64,000 nucleotides of DNA, taken from NCBI GenBank assembly GCA_035041965.1, contig JAPYMA010000933.1, forward strand, positions 25,229 through 89,228, given 5' to 3'. Every line of letters begins with the position of its first letter. Within the stretch, counting starts at the first letter, position 1. This stretch comes from Anisakis pegreffii. Its lineage: Eukaryota > Nematoda > Chromadorea > Rhabditida > Anisakidae. Shown here piece after piece: positions 1 to 17,300 of the stretch. The translations under genes and the position numbers were made by a program. The notes beneath the pieces were generated by a model. The model worked only from the letters and a program-made list of their open reading frames with translations, was not told the origin of the DNA and ran no database searches.

Positions 1-3000
1 AAGGTGCTTAATACAAGATAAAAATGAAATAATAATAATAATAACAGAAATACCTGTAATCCTTGCTTGTTAGCTTTAACGGGTGATGAACCAATCTGAC
101 CTTTCGACAGTTTCTGTGGAGAGATTGGTAGAGTGCCATACGGTTCACAAGTGATTAGTTCGAAAGCTGGCTTGGGTATCGGCAGAAATTGCATCAGACA
201 GCGCAATTCGGGGATCAACGCACGCTCGTTCAGCTCTTTCTTCAATTCATTCCCGATTACAATTACAAGACTGACCTTCATAACACAGTCAAATGACAAG
301 AACACAAAATGATTGTTGAAAACTGCTAAAAGTCCGTCCGAAGATCACGAACAGATAGGCTCATGAAAGAATTGAAACGAAAAACGAAAAACAGGCAAAG
401 AAATGCACAAACTGGGTCTCAGGAGAACGAAAGAGCTAAGGAACAACTGATAATAAGACGACGAAAGTATATCGCTAAATGAGAAGAGCAGCACTCAATT
501 GCAATAACACTAAAGAGGCACTTAATATAGCTGAGTAAAGAGATATAATAAAACGATTTTTGAAACTTACTCTCAGTTTTTTAACGATGACGCAATAATT
601 AGTGAAACGATACTTTGTGTCTGGATCTTGTGAATTTACGGGTACTGCATTCATTGGATCGGTAATCGACCAAACCAATAATGTGCTCAGCATGTCGAAA
701 CATGATTCAAATAAAAACCTGAAAACAGTATAAAAAGAGAAACAATCGATAACCCAACAATTGCTATAATAAACAACAGTAATACATACCTATCACGTTC
801 TCGCGAAACAATACCAAATAACATGAGTTGAAAGAGAAGTAATGCCCAAGCATCACAGCTATTTTGTTGACACACCGAATCAAACATACCGCCGATTAAC
901 GATAATCGCAATAGAAGACCTTCACGTTCCGTTGCGAATTTGCGCAAATATGGCAGTGTTGCATTCTTTAATTTTACAGTTAGTTACGGTTACTTATGCA
1001 GTAATAAAAACAGTCAAACTGAAAAAGGACAAGGAACTAACGTCTTTTGTTTTAGCCACCAAATCTTGCAGTTGCTTTAATAATGAGCCAACAAGACAAT
1101 CACGCTGTTGATCTTCACCTTTCAAACACGTTAATACCAAATTTAAAAACGGTTCTTCACTTAACAACCACGCACTAGAATTTTTCAAAAAAATGATATC
1201 AATTAATACTGTTGTACATATCACTGCAAAGCACATCACAAACCTTTGTTGGATACGTTCTCTACTGCAATCAGTTGCCGTATCCAACATCGATGCCGCC
1301 TCTTTAAGGAATTTGGCTTGTACCGTTACGGCAGGAAACGATGCTGGTAAATTACCGGGCTTCGGGCATAAACGAATTAACGGCGATATCAACCAGTAGT
1401 TGGTAATGTGTTTCAATCTGGAAATATCACTATCACTGATCCATTTAACATCAATAATGAGACACACCTGAACGCTTTTCCAATAGCTGCGTCAGTTAAT
1501 TTCTTATCGATTTTACTAGTGAATAAATCGCGACAACATCGTCCAATTTCGGCAATCAGAGCATCAGCTGCTATCGCCCCTTGTTGTGCATGCTTACTGC
1601 TCGAGCCTTCTGGTGATATCTGAATGCAATTGTATGTAGCAAAAATATCACAACAACAATAAGCTGAACAACCCACCTCTTTGATCATGAGTTTAAGATC
1701 GAAATATGTGGCACGTATATTCCAAATATTCAAAACTGAGAGCAGTTTGTCGATTAGTGATTTCTTTGAATTTCCATTACAAACTGTCAACTCTTGCACA
1801 ATTAATCGTTCACATTTACGTCGCAGTGCCATACGTAACAGCTGTTGACCCTGTTAGCAAGCAATTTTCATTATTTGAGCACATTTCAATTAATTAATTA
1901 CCAAACAATTCTTCTTGAGACGATGCGAATTGAATACATCCATATTGGTTTGTTCACAGACACGATAGATGCGTTGGGTAACCCAGTCCTGTTCGCACAT
2001 TGCCATCAGAACGCCTTTTGATATTTGCGATATATATTCACGACGAAAATTATGTTCTCCTTTACTGTAAAAGTTTTAATAATGAAGAGTATTCGATCAA
2101 TGCCAAACGACAAACCACTCACTCTTCAATACGATCTCTGAGTTTATTCTTCGTATAATCTGCTATTATCGATATTGTCAGAAGCAACTCAAACATTGAT
2201 TCGCCAATATCGTGCAAATGTCCCTCTGATAATGCCCATTTATCAGCCATCCCCGACAAATGCTTTCGTCGCTCTTTTTCACCCGTATATAAAGATGATA
2301 CTGCAATCATTCAATACATATTACTTCACACACCATTAGCTGAACAAATAAAACTACTACTAACGTATAATTGGCTCGTCGTTTTGGCATACCATATCAG
2401 CAATAACCAGTAACGCTAAACACACACCCGCTTCCGCATCAACGTCTGTTTTCGCTAAACATTTCATTGCAATCACACAAACACAGTCTATCTAGTTCGA
2501 AATGTGAAGAAGAACATTGTATTGGTCAATGTTCACAAAAATAAACAATAAAAATAATGATACATACACAAATCAGACTTTAATAGAGACGAAAACACAG
2601 ACTGCAATAGCTGATAAAATAGGGCATTCATGCTGAAACAATTACGAGAGGCGAGTAGCATATAAAATGTTGCAATACTGTAATGACACTTTGAATCTTC
2701 AACCTGAAATATAATGAGTTGTGTTTATTCATGCTTCGCATTCATGTTCGTTCCTCAATGATAAAGATCGATCCTGATTAGTGATCTGATAATTAGGACT
2801 ACTCTACCAAAGTAACGGCTCGAAACAAAAAATAACAAACATTAATAACAAGAAAGAGATCAGCAAATCCATGATTCGAACCAGCTACACTCGAACAGCA
2901 CAACGCTTGAAGGGCACCACACCATTCGTTGCAGATGTTTGCCTGTGACGATAAATGCGAACAGATATTCGACAACTCGACGAGTTTATCGTAGTCGTTA

Positions 3001-6000
3001 CCGCACTGTCTGGCAGCATTCAACGCACTAATCACGAAACTGTACCGTGCTTCTTCATCATTTATTAACGCGTTGATTCGACGATAATCATTGAATGAGA
3101 ACATCCTTCTGAGTCAATTACAAACCATCACTAATGTTTACCAAACGAAACATTCCGTTCGAAATTCATCCCAAAAATTTCATTCTCTCTCCCCCCCCGC
3201 CCCCCTTAGAAAAACTCACACACAAAATGCCATTTTTTGGCTCATCTTTAATTTTTTTCCGCAGTTCTAATCAGATTTTTGTCAATTATCATCACTAAAA
3301 TAGACCATTACATTAGATCAGCATCTAACATTTATTAATGAAACAAAGCAAAAACAAACTTCGGTTCATCCAGAAATTCCTTGAAAAGATGTGCGTTATA
3401 TTTGGCCGAAGTGATTGAAGTTGAAAATTTAGTTTGTTGAATGGAAGGTAATAAACGTTTTAATAGATCACGTTTGGCATCGACCAATTTATTGCTGATT
3501 AAATCACATTCAATTAATTGTTGTTTGGCATTCAGTACGAATATACCTATCGACCGACCCCATCCGGTGAGACACGATTCTGTTGATTTTAGTTGATTCT
3601 CTATCAAGTTATACAATCTAAAACGATGCATTATTTCTATCCTTTGCGTCATTTTAAATCCAAACAATACTAATGTTACTACTAACAATAATAATAAAAC
3701 AGTAATAATAATGACAACAGTAATAATATTGATGAAAAATAAAAAAGAAGAAACAATCACTAACTAACCCGTTAACAATTTCAGGTGCGTTTTCAGAGTG
3801 AATAAAATAATAATAGTTGTGACTAATATATGAACAGAGTATATAACCAAGGTGTGTGGACACAATCGAAGGAACACAGTCAACACGACGTTCTGATAAC
3901 ACCTGCTCAACCGACGCCAGTAACGGCAACAACTGCAATGCTCACCATAAACACATCATAAACAAGTATCACAATCAACGTTACCTCCTCAGCAAGTTCC
4001 ATAATACCGTAAATATTCTTGCAATGTTCCATCATGTTCAATAACACATCGAAACCTTCAGCTGCTGGTAACACTGCACTATGGCCATCAACGAAATCGG
4101 TTATCATTAGAATAAAATTATCGCAGCACCAACCGCACAACACTAATTGATCATAATACGTCTGCGATCTGAATATTTCATCCAAATCGAAAAATTTATT
4201 GTTTTCGTGCACTTTTGGTGCTTTTAATAGAAATTACTCAAACGATAACAGATACTTCAACAATAATGATATTATTCATGGAAAAATAACGATGTTGTCC
4301 ATGGATGAAACGAAAAGAAAAACCATCAGGCTTGACACAATAAATGATTATATGTCAAACATCGGTGCTCCAAGAGCCTTTGGCATCAGATTATGAAATT
4401 CAAAACGGATAGAATTCTCCAAAGATCAGAATGCCACACTATGAAACAATAACTGACGTATGTAAATTTCAGAATCGATACTGCGGTGAGATATGTAAAT
4501 GAAGTAATAACTTGAATTTTTGAAGTGCCTCATTGATTTGATCACGACTTGCGCGCTTTTTGAAACGAATTTCGGATGGTTTCGAGAACGAGAACTCAAT
4601 GACGATACGTTTTGTCCATATCTTCGCAATCTCACGTGCTACTTTCTTCAGTTCGTTCTTTATCACGTCTCGTTGTTCACCTATTCCGTACAGTAACAAC
4701 GCTCTACAAATTCATTCACTCAACACTCATTTCAACTATTACTTCAATAACGGACCTCTGATTGCATTCACTGCGATATTCATTAGTTTGCGGAACTGAC
4801 AAATGAATTAAAAAACGTTCGTGTGAAGTGACTTCATAACCCATGAAAGGATGTTCATCATCTGCTTCTAATGGCATATTCACTAATAAATTTGTTGATG
4901 ATGACATTAAAAAGCGTTTTTCATCATTGTTCATTCCACTGAACATATTATCAGCATTCACATTCCGTTGCTGAAATAAGTATAGTTTTTTATCCTCATT
5001 CTTCATCATCGAATAATTGTAACATTCAAAACACTAACACTTTGTTGTATTCGATTCTTGATAAGAGTCATAATCGGTAACTGCTCGCTCATTTCACCAG
5101 TTGTAATCAAACCTTTCACATAAGAATCATGTGAAAATACACCAGCCCTTTGTAATTCCATAAACAAATGCATCAAATTGGCGAATTCCTCGTGAAAGTA
5201 CTCATCACCAAACTTCGGTCCTTCTGTATCCAAATACTCCAATAAGATATCTTGCAAATGACGTTCACCTGATTGAACGATCATTTATATTTACTAATAC
5301 AATACAAACTGTCATGTTCAATTCAAAGTAATAAATACCGAATTTGAAACCCTTCCTATGATTGACCCGCAATGCAAGTACACTCGCCACAACCAATGCT
5401 CGATAGGTACCTTCTCGTTCAACCGTTACTGCCCAATGTATTAAAACTTTTACTCGAATCGCGTCTTCATGCTAAATTTTTCATTATCAAATAAATTCAA
5501 TTTTGAATAAATGTTCCACTTTTAAAATGGTTTCTGAAAAAAAAACTAACAGTTAACATCACTTACAATCATTTTTTTCAAAATAACTAAATGAATTCAA
5601 ATTACTGTTACTATTATTTTCATCATAACTAACATCAAATTTTTCACGATATGAATTATTGAAAATTTGATTATAAATTTTCTCGATAGCCCTTGGCTGA
5701 TCCAACCTCGCTGCATCTAACGCACCAAGAATTTCCAAACATGTTTGCACGATTAATGCTGTAAGACATTAATCATTAATAGTAATCATAACGACAAGCA
5801 TAAATAAAGTCAAATGAAGCAACCGAATCCAGCTTTGTGTGAATGATTAATGGACCAGTGATTGTCGACAGCACGGCTTCGTCTCTTCACCTCGACAACC
5901 CTCAGCTGTATTAGTTCACTGAGTTTGTCATTGCCGTGACCTTGCGGGATCGGTAAGCACTCGATCGAACATGGTAAAACGTCTAATGGTGAACCGCATA

Positions 6001-8267
6001 AATTATGCAATAACGGTGGCGGTCGACCTTCTGCCACTTCAATATTATTATCAATGTCATTATTCAATGATATTTCCTTTTATCATTACAGTACCCCATC
6101 TAGAGTGGCAAGTCGCGTGAGAAAATTACTGAATGATGCATCAACGTCATTGTTGCCCAACTTTTAAATTCTCTTGCAACAAGTATAATTTCCTCAATTC
6201 TTGTGATTACAATTTCAATAAGATTACATGCTAACAAAGATGAATAATACAATAGACAAACCTTGAAAATTATTCCAAATTAATGCACCGGGACAATCGA
6301 TTAGAATAGCGTACAACATACCACAAAGTATGAGGATAATAGAACGTTGATTTTGGCATTGAATCATCTCATCAAACATTTCGTTCATATCAACAACTCT
6401 TCAATTGTTCCAGTTACTTCTTCTATTCACTCAGATCGAATAAATAATAATAACAACAAACCTTCCAACTCCGTCCTCCATTTCTTTCTTATTCAACGCC
6501 AATCTTTTGGCAACCAAGAACGCACATCTTCTTGACAATAATAAATTTTGTGTTATTTGATCGGTATATTGCGAAAAAAAGGTTAAAAATAAACGAAATA
6601 ACGTTAAGAAATGCGGTTTATCTGAGCGTTGTAAGAAACGATCAGCGAATATATCACATAAATCCATTAGGAATTCTTGTCGTTCGATCATACCATCCTA
6701 TTAATATGAACTTCATTAATCCAGTTGATTTTTATCGATTAATAAATTAGGAGTATAATAACGAATGTTAACCTCATATGCATGCTTGCAGATACAAACG
6801 AAATGTGGCCATCGTTCCGTATAAACAATATTCGTATCCAATTTTGCACTATCACTCATTTGTGATAGCATCACCTTTATATACTTCGTGAATAATGATG
6901 CATGTTCTGCAAATACAATAATTCTGGCTATGTAAAATGGCAACTGAATAAACAGTAAAAGAAAATAACCCGAAGCAAGTTGGTCATTTGTTGACTTCTT
7001 CTGTTTATTAACATTCGTTGCAATGCCTTGACCAATCGCAATCAACTTCAAAAACCACAATGCGCGTTGAATTGGTACTTTGAAATCACATAAATATTCT
7101 AATGCGTCTTCTTTCTTGCGGAAAAACGGCGGCCTTTTGGCTAGTACTGCCAAGGATTTACCGATCGCGAGGTCCGTGAACCACTCCTTACGTTCTTTTG
7201 ACTTGTCTGCTTGTCTCTAGAACAGTTTGCAGTCATAAATTTGCATTAAATCTCTTTTACATGCATAACCATTATTATTAACTAGTTTACGCTTGCTATC
7301 ATAATAAACATATTCAACTGAACCACAACAACTAACAACCGTATGTGAAAAATTTTGAAATACTCCATCCTTGGTCGCCCTTTTGCGTTCTTTGTCCAAA
7401 TTTGCATTTAATTCTAATTTTTTATTCAATATTTGCATTACTATCTGTGCACCACGCGTCATCGCCTCTTCTGGTGGCCGATCGAATCTTGGAACCTTCA
7501 AAATTTGTTCCAGTCATACATCAGTAATACTTTTATCAATCTTGACATGGTAGTTGAAGGCATTGTTAACAGCATGATTATCATTAAAATAATCGAAAAG
7601 AATACGATAAAAATTGAATCAGATTTCAACCTTAACGTTCCAAACAATTGATTCGTGTTCATATGACGTAACTGCTACTTGATACCCTTTTTTGAGACGA
7701 TCTGCACCCAAATTGTCTTCTTCTTGCCTGGTCTATAAACATTTCAAATGGTTTGCTACATACTTAACTGTAAATTAATACCACATTCCTTTTCCTTTCC
7801 ATTCAGTTTTGATCACAAAACGGAATAATCCGAAGACATCCAATCAGGTCCCTAAACCACTCATAGATCATCTCCTAACGTTCTTCATGCTGACTGAGAA
7901 TTTGGATTTCGAATTTACTGAAGACTTCGTATTACCGAGTTATGATGTTGAAATCTGGCTACACACATTCATGAAAAAAAAGACATGATACACTGGTGCA
8001 GGGATCGATCCGAACCATGAACCCGACCTGCACCATAAACCCCAAACTTACCACTACACTATTGATACACCAAAATTGCTACGCCCAGCACTGCACTATT
8101 GTTTCTTGACACCGTGATTATAAGTTAAAACTGCTTCAATCAAAAAAAAAAAAAACTGAAACGCTTACATCCTGCGGATAGACGTCAGGTGGACCGAGAC
8201 GTGAACGCTTAAGGGGTCGCCTTTCAGGCGTTTGATGGTGCCATGAAACAACACTTAAACTCTTCAT
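1..8267 (-). CDS. MED12: Mediator complex subunit 12, 3' part off the window
   Basis: MED12 is the large scaffold of the Mediator CDK8 kinase module in the nucleus, where it activates cyclin C-CDK8 and controls RNA polymerase II transcription. The C. elegans relative is dpy-22. The start codon is at 8265-8267. Exon 1 (8169-8267, 33 codons) holds RPLKRSRLGPPDVYPQD, nearly identical to the human N-terminus. Clear further exons are 7631-7732, 6970-7216 (KEWFTDLA), 6773-6906 and one starting at 6697 (DGMIERQEFL, then LLSRRCAFLVAKRLAL). Downstream, matching in order, are LLHNLCGSPLDVLP (near 6000) opening the LCEWAV region, GVFSHDSY (near 5130), ECNQR (near 4750), LQALCCSS (near 2900), LVLTCLKGEDQQRD (near 1130), GGMFDSV (near 880) and ITCEPYGTLP (near 140). 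The exon at the left edge ends at 54 with a GT donor, so the C-terminal part lies outside. The 3' end of exon 3 (from 7495) and many middle introns are not resolved. Confidence 0.95.
7986..8070 (-). repeat. tRNA-like insertion in MED12 intron 1
   Basis: Read on the minus strand, this stretch has an A-box-like TAGTGTAGTGGTAAG and a B-box-like GGTTCGGATC, and it ends in CCCTGCACCA. An exact 8-bp direct repeat, TGATACAC on the plus strand, flanks it at 7986-7993 and 8063-8070 like a target-site duplication. No complete acceptor stem can be drawn, so it is more likely a tRNA-derived SINE or retroposed tRNA pseudogene than a working tRNA. Confidence 0.35.
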
Positions 8268-9392
8268 ATTTATTTTAAAGTTGTTGATAACTGTTGATTA
8301 TTGATTGATAAACATCCCTTAATCTTTTAATTGATCTAGCTTTAATTATGTAGGCACTCAGCTCCCTCGATATAATCTGAAATATATCGAAAATTGTGTA
8401 AAAATGATCGTTATCATTCAAGTCGATTGATAAGCGAATCCATAATAAACAAATTGAATGTAGACACGAGTGACCCACAAGGTCAGCTCTAAGATTGCTA
8501 TGAAATTTTCAGACCCATCTTCATGACATTAGCTGGAATTTCAGGTTATCGGGATATAGCAGATAGATCAATTTGATACCAAAAAATTCTGCAGATCCAA
8601 ACAATTGAACAACATCAAACCACAATATAATTAAATCGCAATAAGCAACGATCAAAATGTGGCATCATTGCCGCCATTAGTGACCCAGAGAAACGGACAG
8701 ATAGACGTACGGAGACACAAACAAAACAAGAAGTGTGATTTTTTTGTCTGGTGGCGAATGCTCTACGATAGATATGATCAAACATACGGAAGTGATTTTC
8801 TTATTTTCTTATGAGATGCCGCCTGCAGGATAATCATATTTCTGCAAGTTATCTCGTAGTCAAGTGGTACTCGGTTATTTAACGTTTCGGTTCGATTTGG
8901 GCAATGTAAACGCATATTTACCATTTTTATGCACTTATTACAAAAGGCATGTGTTATTATGATTTACACTTAGTGTGTTTTGATGCGGTCACGCATAGCA
9001 CCTTGCTAACAGGATCTTCAACTTTCTTCTGTGGGATTCAGTGCGATGTTTTATCGTGAACATAATTCACATGTCTTTTGTAGAGAACTAAGGAAGATTC
9101 CCTCAGATGATATGCTCCGGTTTCAGCGCTGTTTTGTTTGTATTGTATTAGCCATGGTATACGTAAAGTGTATTGCATAGCGTTGCCTTTTTTTCACATC
9201 ACTTATAAATGTTTTCATAAATGCACGTTTAGATTTATACTTGATCATTTCATTATCAATACGTTCACATATAGATTAATGATGTGTATGCGTTTTCTTC
9301 TGATATAATCACATGTGTATAGTAGTCGTTTGGCGTCGAAAATCAACAATTTTCAAGTCGATCTATCAATTTTATTCAGACGAATTTTGAAG
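8268..9392. promoter_or_regulatory. Divergent upstream region of MED12 and NAMPT
   Basis: This AT-rich stretch of 1.1 kb separates two divergent start codons, so it must hold both promoters. No convincing ORF, TATA element or repeat stands out. A TTTATTCAG motif ends at 9379, 13 nt before the NAMPT start, and could be a spliced-leader acceptor. Confidence 0.5.
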
Positions 9393-11997
<2,605 letters not shown>

Positions 11998-13593
11998 GGT
12001 TAATTTATTAATTTCAGTTTAAAAAATATTATTGCTTACAATTAATATTGTAGGTTGAATTATTATTGGCAGTGAAATAGTTGAGGTTAGTTTGTTTTCT
12101 GAATTTTCATGTTAATCGGTCTGATTTGAAATAATAGTAGTAATTTCAGTCAGTTCAAGAAGTAGTGGTCGATGGCCATTTGGTCGGTATTCTTTTAGAG
12201 GAATTATTATTGGCAGTGAAATAGTTGAGAATTCATGATGACTGAAAGGATTAATTGTCTGATAGGAAGAGTATACTTGCAAGGTTTATGATAAGGAAAG
12301 TGTTGTTATTGTATGTGGTCATATACCTCGTCATATTTCATTCATTTGATGTTACTGCATAAATTAATAACTTTTTATCATTCAATCTTCCGTTCATATG
12401 ATATAAGCGACGATTCAGTCATAGAATAGTTATTATGATTTGTATTGAAAAGACGAGACTTTTGTCCAAATAGATTCATATGATTATCGTTGTGTTGAAG
12501 TGCATTTTAGCAATTGTTTAAATGTATGAGTATGGATTTTATTTGTAAAATTTTGTTTGTGTGGTACCACTTTTCATTTTTACTGAGTACTCATCGAACT
12601 TTATTGATTAGTTGCTGAGTGTTGAATGTATTTGTTACGTGTTTGATTCCTGTGTCCTTATTCCATTCTCATTACTATTATTATTATTGTTGTTATTATT
12701 ATTGCTACTGTTGTTACTAGTGGAGTTGTTCGTTTAATTAATCCTTCTGCGGAATGAGCATATACATGACAGTATAATATAACAAAAGCCAAATATGCTT
12801 TCGTGATTATCAATTTGTTCGAATCCGAGGTTTTTGATTGTTGTAAATTAATTTAGTGAGTAATTAATTTTTATATTTGTGTATATTCATTTTTATATTT
12901 GTTTGGTTAACTATGTTGGTGAAAATAATGGGGATCATCGTAGTGGTGTGTATGTGGCAGTTGCAGCTTGCGTTTTGATGAGGGATGTGTTTGATTTTGA
13001 TAGTGATCACTAAATGAGTTAATTGGTTGCTTCAGTAATATTGAGCGCATTTTATATGTTTCAAGCTGGTTAGTTTTCTTACTGATCCATTGTTCGTTTG
13101 TGTGATCTCAATGCGATAATTTTATTTATTATTTGAATAGTGTGAAGGTTGTTATTCATCTCACCGATTCATTTGTTTCCATTGTTTTGCATTAAATATT
13201 CACTTTTACAGCTTACAGTCTTGCAGGACAAAACATTTATGATATTGTTTTACATATATTCACGAGTGCTATCTGTTCTCTTTTGATATTTTGACTTTGA
13301 CTTCCAATTTGAGACGGTTCTGATTATTACATTGTCAGTACTATCTCATTATTATATCGTTCTCAAATTTATTATTCAACGATATTGTTTTAATAAAAGA
13401 AGTATACTTGCTGAAGTAATTTTCAGTAATAGCAGTTTTCATTGCAACTCGTTTGGAACGAAAATTGTTGTTGTTGGTGAAAATGGATGTTTTGTGTGTT
13501 GTTTCTATTTGAATTCATAAACTGTTTTAAAAAGAGTGATTATGTGCAACAAAATTCAGATCTTATTGGATGGGTATTGTTAATAATTAATTG
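11998..13593. other. NAMPT 3' flank and intergenic DNA
   Basis: No gene is supported here. An exact 29-bp direct repeat lies at 12057-12085 and 12201-12229. Both copies follow an acceptor-like AG and read ELLLAVK then stop, so a duplicated alternative last exon is possible. The rest is AT-rich with short TTA runs near 12680. Confidence 0.5.
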
Positions 13594-14385
13594 ATGTTAC
13601 CGCTTCGTGTGCCAACGTGCACATTTCCTTTGCTCAATCGCACATTACGTTGTATCAGTTCAAAACAGGAACTGAAGCATTACTCTTTCCCAGAAATAAG
13701 ACGTGACGACTGTGAACAGGTAAAGCCCTTCCTTATTCATACCTTTATTCATTTATCCGTAATTGTGGTGCGTAGCAGAGTACACACCAACCGAGTGCGA
13801 GTATGGTGAATCGCCCAGTTGGTATGTAACGTGATCACGATATGAACAGATGTGTGCGGTTATCGATGGTGATGCTCAAAAGGGATAATTAATTAAGTCA
13901 TAATGCAGCAATTCATATCTGGTTGGGGTCCAGGTGGACAGAAGGTGAATACGGCACAGAATGCAGTGCAGTTACGACACAAGCCAACCGGTGTGGTCGT
14001 TAAGGTGCATCAATCGAGATTACTCCCAAAAAACATCGACATTGCTTATGACAGGTTGGTAATTGCTACTCTTTTCAGTTTCGTATTGAATGAGTCATGG
14101 TGTTTATTAAATGTACGAAAGGAAATTGCGTGAAAGAGTTTGTAAATCGGTGGTAGCATAAATCATCGGGTAAAACAAACGTATTTGTTACTTTCAATTC
14201 ATTTAATCAAATTCAAACTGCTCAATTTTGATTCAAGACTGAAATACGCTGTGGATCGATATTTGAATGGCGAAAATTGTTATGAAGAACAGTTGAAGAG
14301 GTTAGAACGTTTGAAGGAGGAGAGATCCAACAGAAAACGACAGTTAAGACGTCAGTTAAAACAAGACTTACTGAATAACCCTTAA
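13594..14385 (+). CDS. MTRFR: Mitochondrial translation rescue factor (MTRFR/C12orf65-like)
   Basis: This small class-I release-factor homologue acts in mitochondria to free peptides from stalled ribosomal subunits. Three exons (13594-13719, 13909-14054, 14238-14385) join in phase to 139 codons; the human protein has 166 residues. The first exon encodes an Arg/Lys-rich, acid-poor start that fits a mitochondrial targeting peptide. The catalytic GGQ is residues 51-53 within GWGPGGQKVN, followed by the family core TGVVVKVHQSR and YLNGENCYEEQ. The C-terminus is a highly basic helix (Arg/Lys-rich, ending LKQDLLNNP), as in family members that bind the ribosome. It lacks the codon-recognition domains of MTRF1, which excludes a standard release factor. 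The related ICT1/MRPL58 is the main alternative, but NGEN and the tail fit MTRFR better. A possible AATAAA signal is at 14645-14650. Confidence 0.9.
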
Positions 14386-17300
14386 TTTTAGCTATTATTA
14401 TTGTTGTTATTATTATTATTATGAAATTTTTAATTCGTTTTTTCATTGTTCATTAAATGTTCTATTGATAAAGAGATGGTAATGTTTTTTGTGCTGTAAC
14501 TTTTTGTTTGAAATAATGTTGTGAGTTTACGTTAGCATTTCCTTGATAAGCCTTAACAGTTCTGAGTAAAATTCTTTCAGCAATAGCCGTAGCTTATTTA
14601 CCTATCAAACTTTGTATTATGTTCGTTAGTATTTCTTCTTTCGAAATAAAAATTATCAAATAGAAGTATTATCTGGTTATTGGAGCATATTATTTAAAGT
14701 GCGACAAAATTAGCGTGTTTTAGTCGTTCTTTTTTTTCTTGATTTTGAGCATGTTAATTAATTAAGCGTTTTGGAATTTCATTTCGAGAAGATCGGATGG
14801 CAGGTAGGGAATGAGTTTGGTTGTACAATAGCAGGGTTGTACAATATATTAACATGCTAGAATAACGTGGTGATGGGTGCACTATTGCTATTTTATTATA
14901 TAGTCAATTGTGAAATTGTGTTTTGGGCGTATCCTTGCACATCTCCTCCCCGCCTGAAGTTCAATAGCCGTAGCCTATTCACCTCATAATGTGAACAAGA
15001 AAAAAACCAAAGTCATTTTCTAATTGTAAGGACTAAACTCTGTTGGTTATGTATCTGTGCAGTGATCATGTTATATGAATCTGTTTTGTTGTCAACTCGC
15101 TAGTTTGCCTTATTGCCGTTTATCAGTAATGAATCAATAGAGTTTTTTTCTTTGCATACTATGTAAGAGTTCATTTATTTATGTCGTAAGTGAATCTATA
15201 TTTGTGTATCAATACCACTATAGATAATGTTATATTTGCAATGAGTAGGAAGGTTCATATCAACTAAAGTAATGCTAAAGTAAGTGATAGTTGTTTCCGT
15301 TCACAAACAAGTGCTTCAACAAATCTGAAACAAAATATAAACATAAATAACATGATAAGTGATATCACAAAAATGCTAACATGAATCGGAGACATGCATT
15401 AAATGCAGTATTATAGTACGCCTGTTCTCACGTTCTTACATTTCATTCCCATCCTTTGGTTATATCACGGATCAGCATTCTTCCTCCTCCTCTTAATCTG
15501 GGTTTAGAAAATCTGTCGATGATGCCAATAGAATCAGTTTCAGCAACATCTTGATGAGCGATTTCATCTGAACAGATGCAACCGATCGACTCCTATTATC
15601 CCTCCCTTATGTACATTCCTTATTATCCATTCGTATTACTACTACTATTACTATCCATGTCAGTTGCGCAGTCCATTTATTCTTTTCATCTATTCACCAA
15701 ACAAAATAAAACGATTCAATTTTTGCAGAATCTGACGCAAATCCGTCGTTCGTCGTCCTAAACGTTGGTCGTTCATGTCAAATGCTTTTTTGCGCTGCAT
15801 TCGTTTTATGCTGCTGTCTTATCAATTATGCATCAGCAATGAATGATTAATGCTGGTAATGACAATGATGACGTCAGTTGAAGGATACTCTTTCTAAAAT
15901 TTTATGCACACGCAATGACGAATATCTTGTAAGAGTGATACGTCACTATATATCTCATTTAATTTTGTTTCATTCAAAAATTCTGTCATATAATTGAAAC
16001 ATGCGAAACTCGTTGCAATAAATGAAAATGTTCATTTTATTACCATTTATTTTATATTCATACTTACTTCGCTCGATAGCCTATTAGCACGCATGGTGTT
16101 TTCGATGAGGTTGCAATGAGATACGCGTCAAAACTTGCTTAATTATTATCGATTTTAGTATTGCTGCTCTACTGTTAATGAGATGATGTACTCTGTGAAT
16201 GTAATTAATATCTGCTATTAGTAATAATATTAAGGTTAAATAATTGGGATGAGACATGCAATAGAATGATAACGTGTGTGTGTTTATAGAACTAAACGAC
16301 AGCAATAAATGTGTGTACAAAGTTTGAATGATGATGCAAAATAACGTCATCGTTATTCGATGACGGTCGATAGCATCATGCTCATATATGTGTGGGATAA
16401 TGAAGTTAACCATGAGACGATATTATATCAATTTTGTTTCATTATTTTCGCGATCTCCATGCTCATCAGCTGTTAGTCATTATGATTATCATTAACACTG
16501 TTGTTGTTCTAGTTATTTTATTATCACATCTCATCATTCTATCAGACTCAATGAATATGGCAAGAATACGACGAAGAAATAAGTTGAATCCATTCTAGTT
16601 TCATTGTTTTAATCAGTCGGAAAACAAGCAATAAACTGAAAGTAATAATCGTCATTGAATGTTTCACGCTGATTGAAAGGTTCACTTAGGCATCTTTTGC
16701 TTTGCGTTGATATCAGTCAGCAAGTGAATAACTAGTCGGAAATAGGCAAACAACAGCAGACCATCAAAGAGCCTATGAAATATTTATTTCATCATCAGTC
16801 TGATGTGATGATGCTTAGTCCCTGCATTGACATTCTTGTGAATAACCGCAATTTATGCGTTAAATAATCATCTCTTGATTATAATAAGTCTTCCAAATGA
16901 TCAGCTCATATTCATGCGAGACCTTTTCTCATGCCCTAAACGTATTGTATTATTAAATTATGTATCAAATTAACTCAATAATGGCAATTGTCCCTATATG
17001 AGTACAAGTAATAAAATACAGATATGTAGGTAGGTATGCAGCCTTCACGGTAATCTGATGATTACAAATAATCCATTTGCTAGTTAAGTTAATTTGTAGA
17101 ACTAAAATCGCTAAAACATGTTTATTGGGCAATGCAGTTTATGAATGGTTTCTTATTAGATAAATGCTATTAATTGACCAGAGATGTGGAATTACATTCA
17201 ATGGTGCTGTGAAATTTTATAGATGAATTTTCGAAAATTGTTATTGAAAACTCGAATCATTCCACTTCATCGTCACATCTTATCGCATCTCTATGTCGTA

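Noticed and set aside
15576..15761. 61-codon frame with a hydrophobic leader
   Set aside because: No relative, no splice context and no second conserved feature; a hydrophobic stretch alone is weak evidence in AT-rich DNA.
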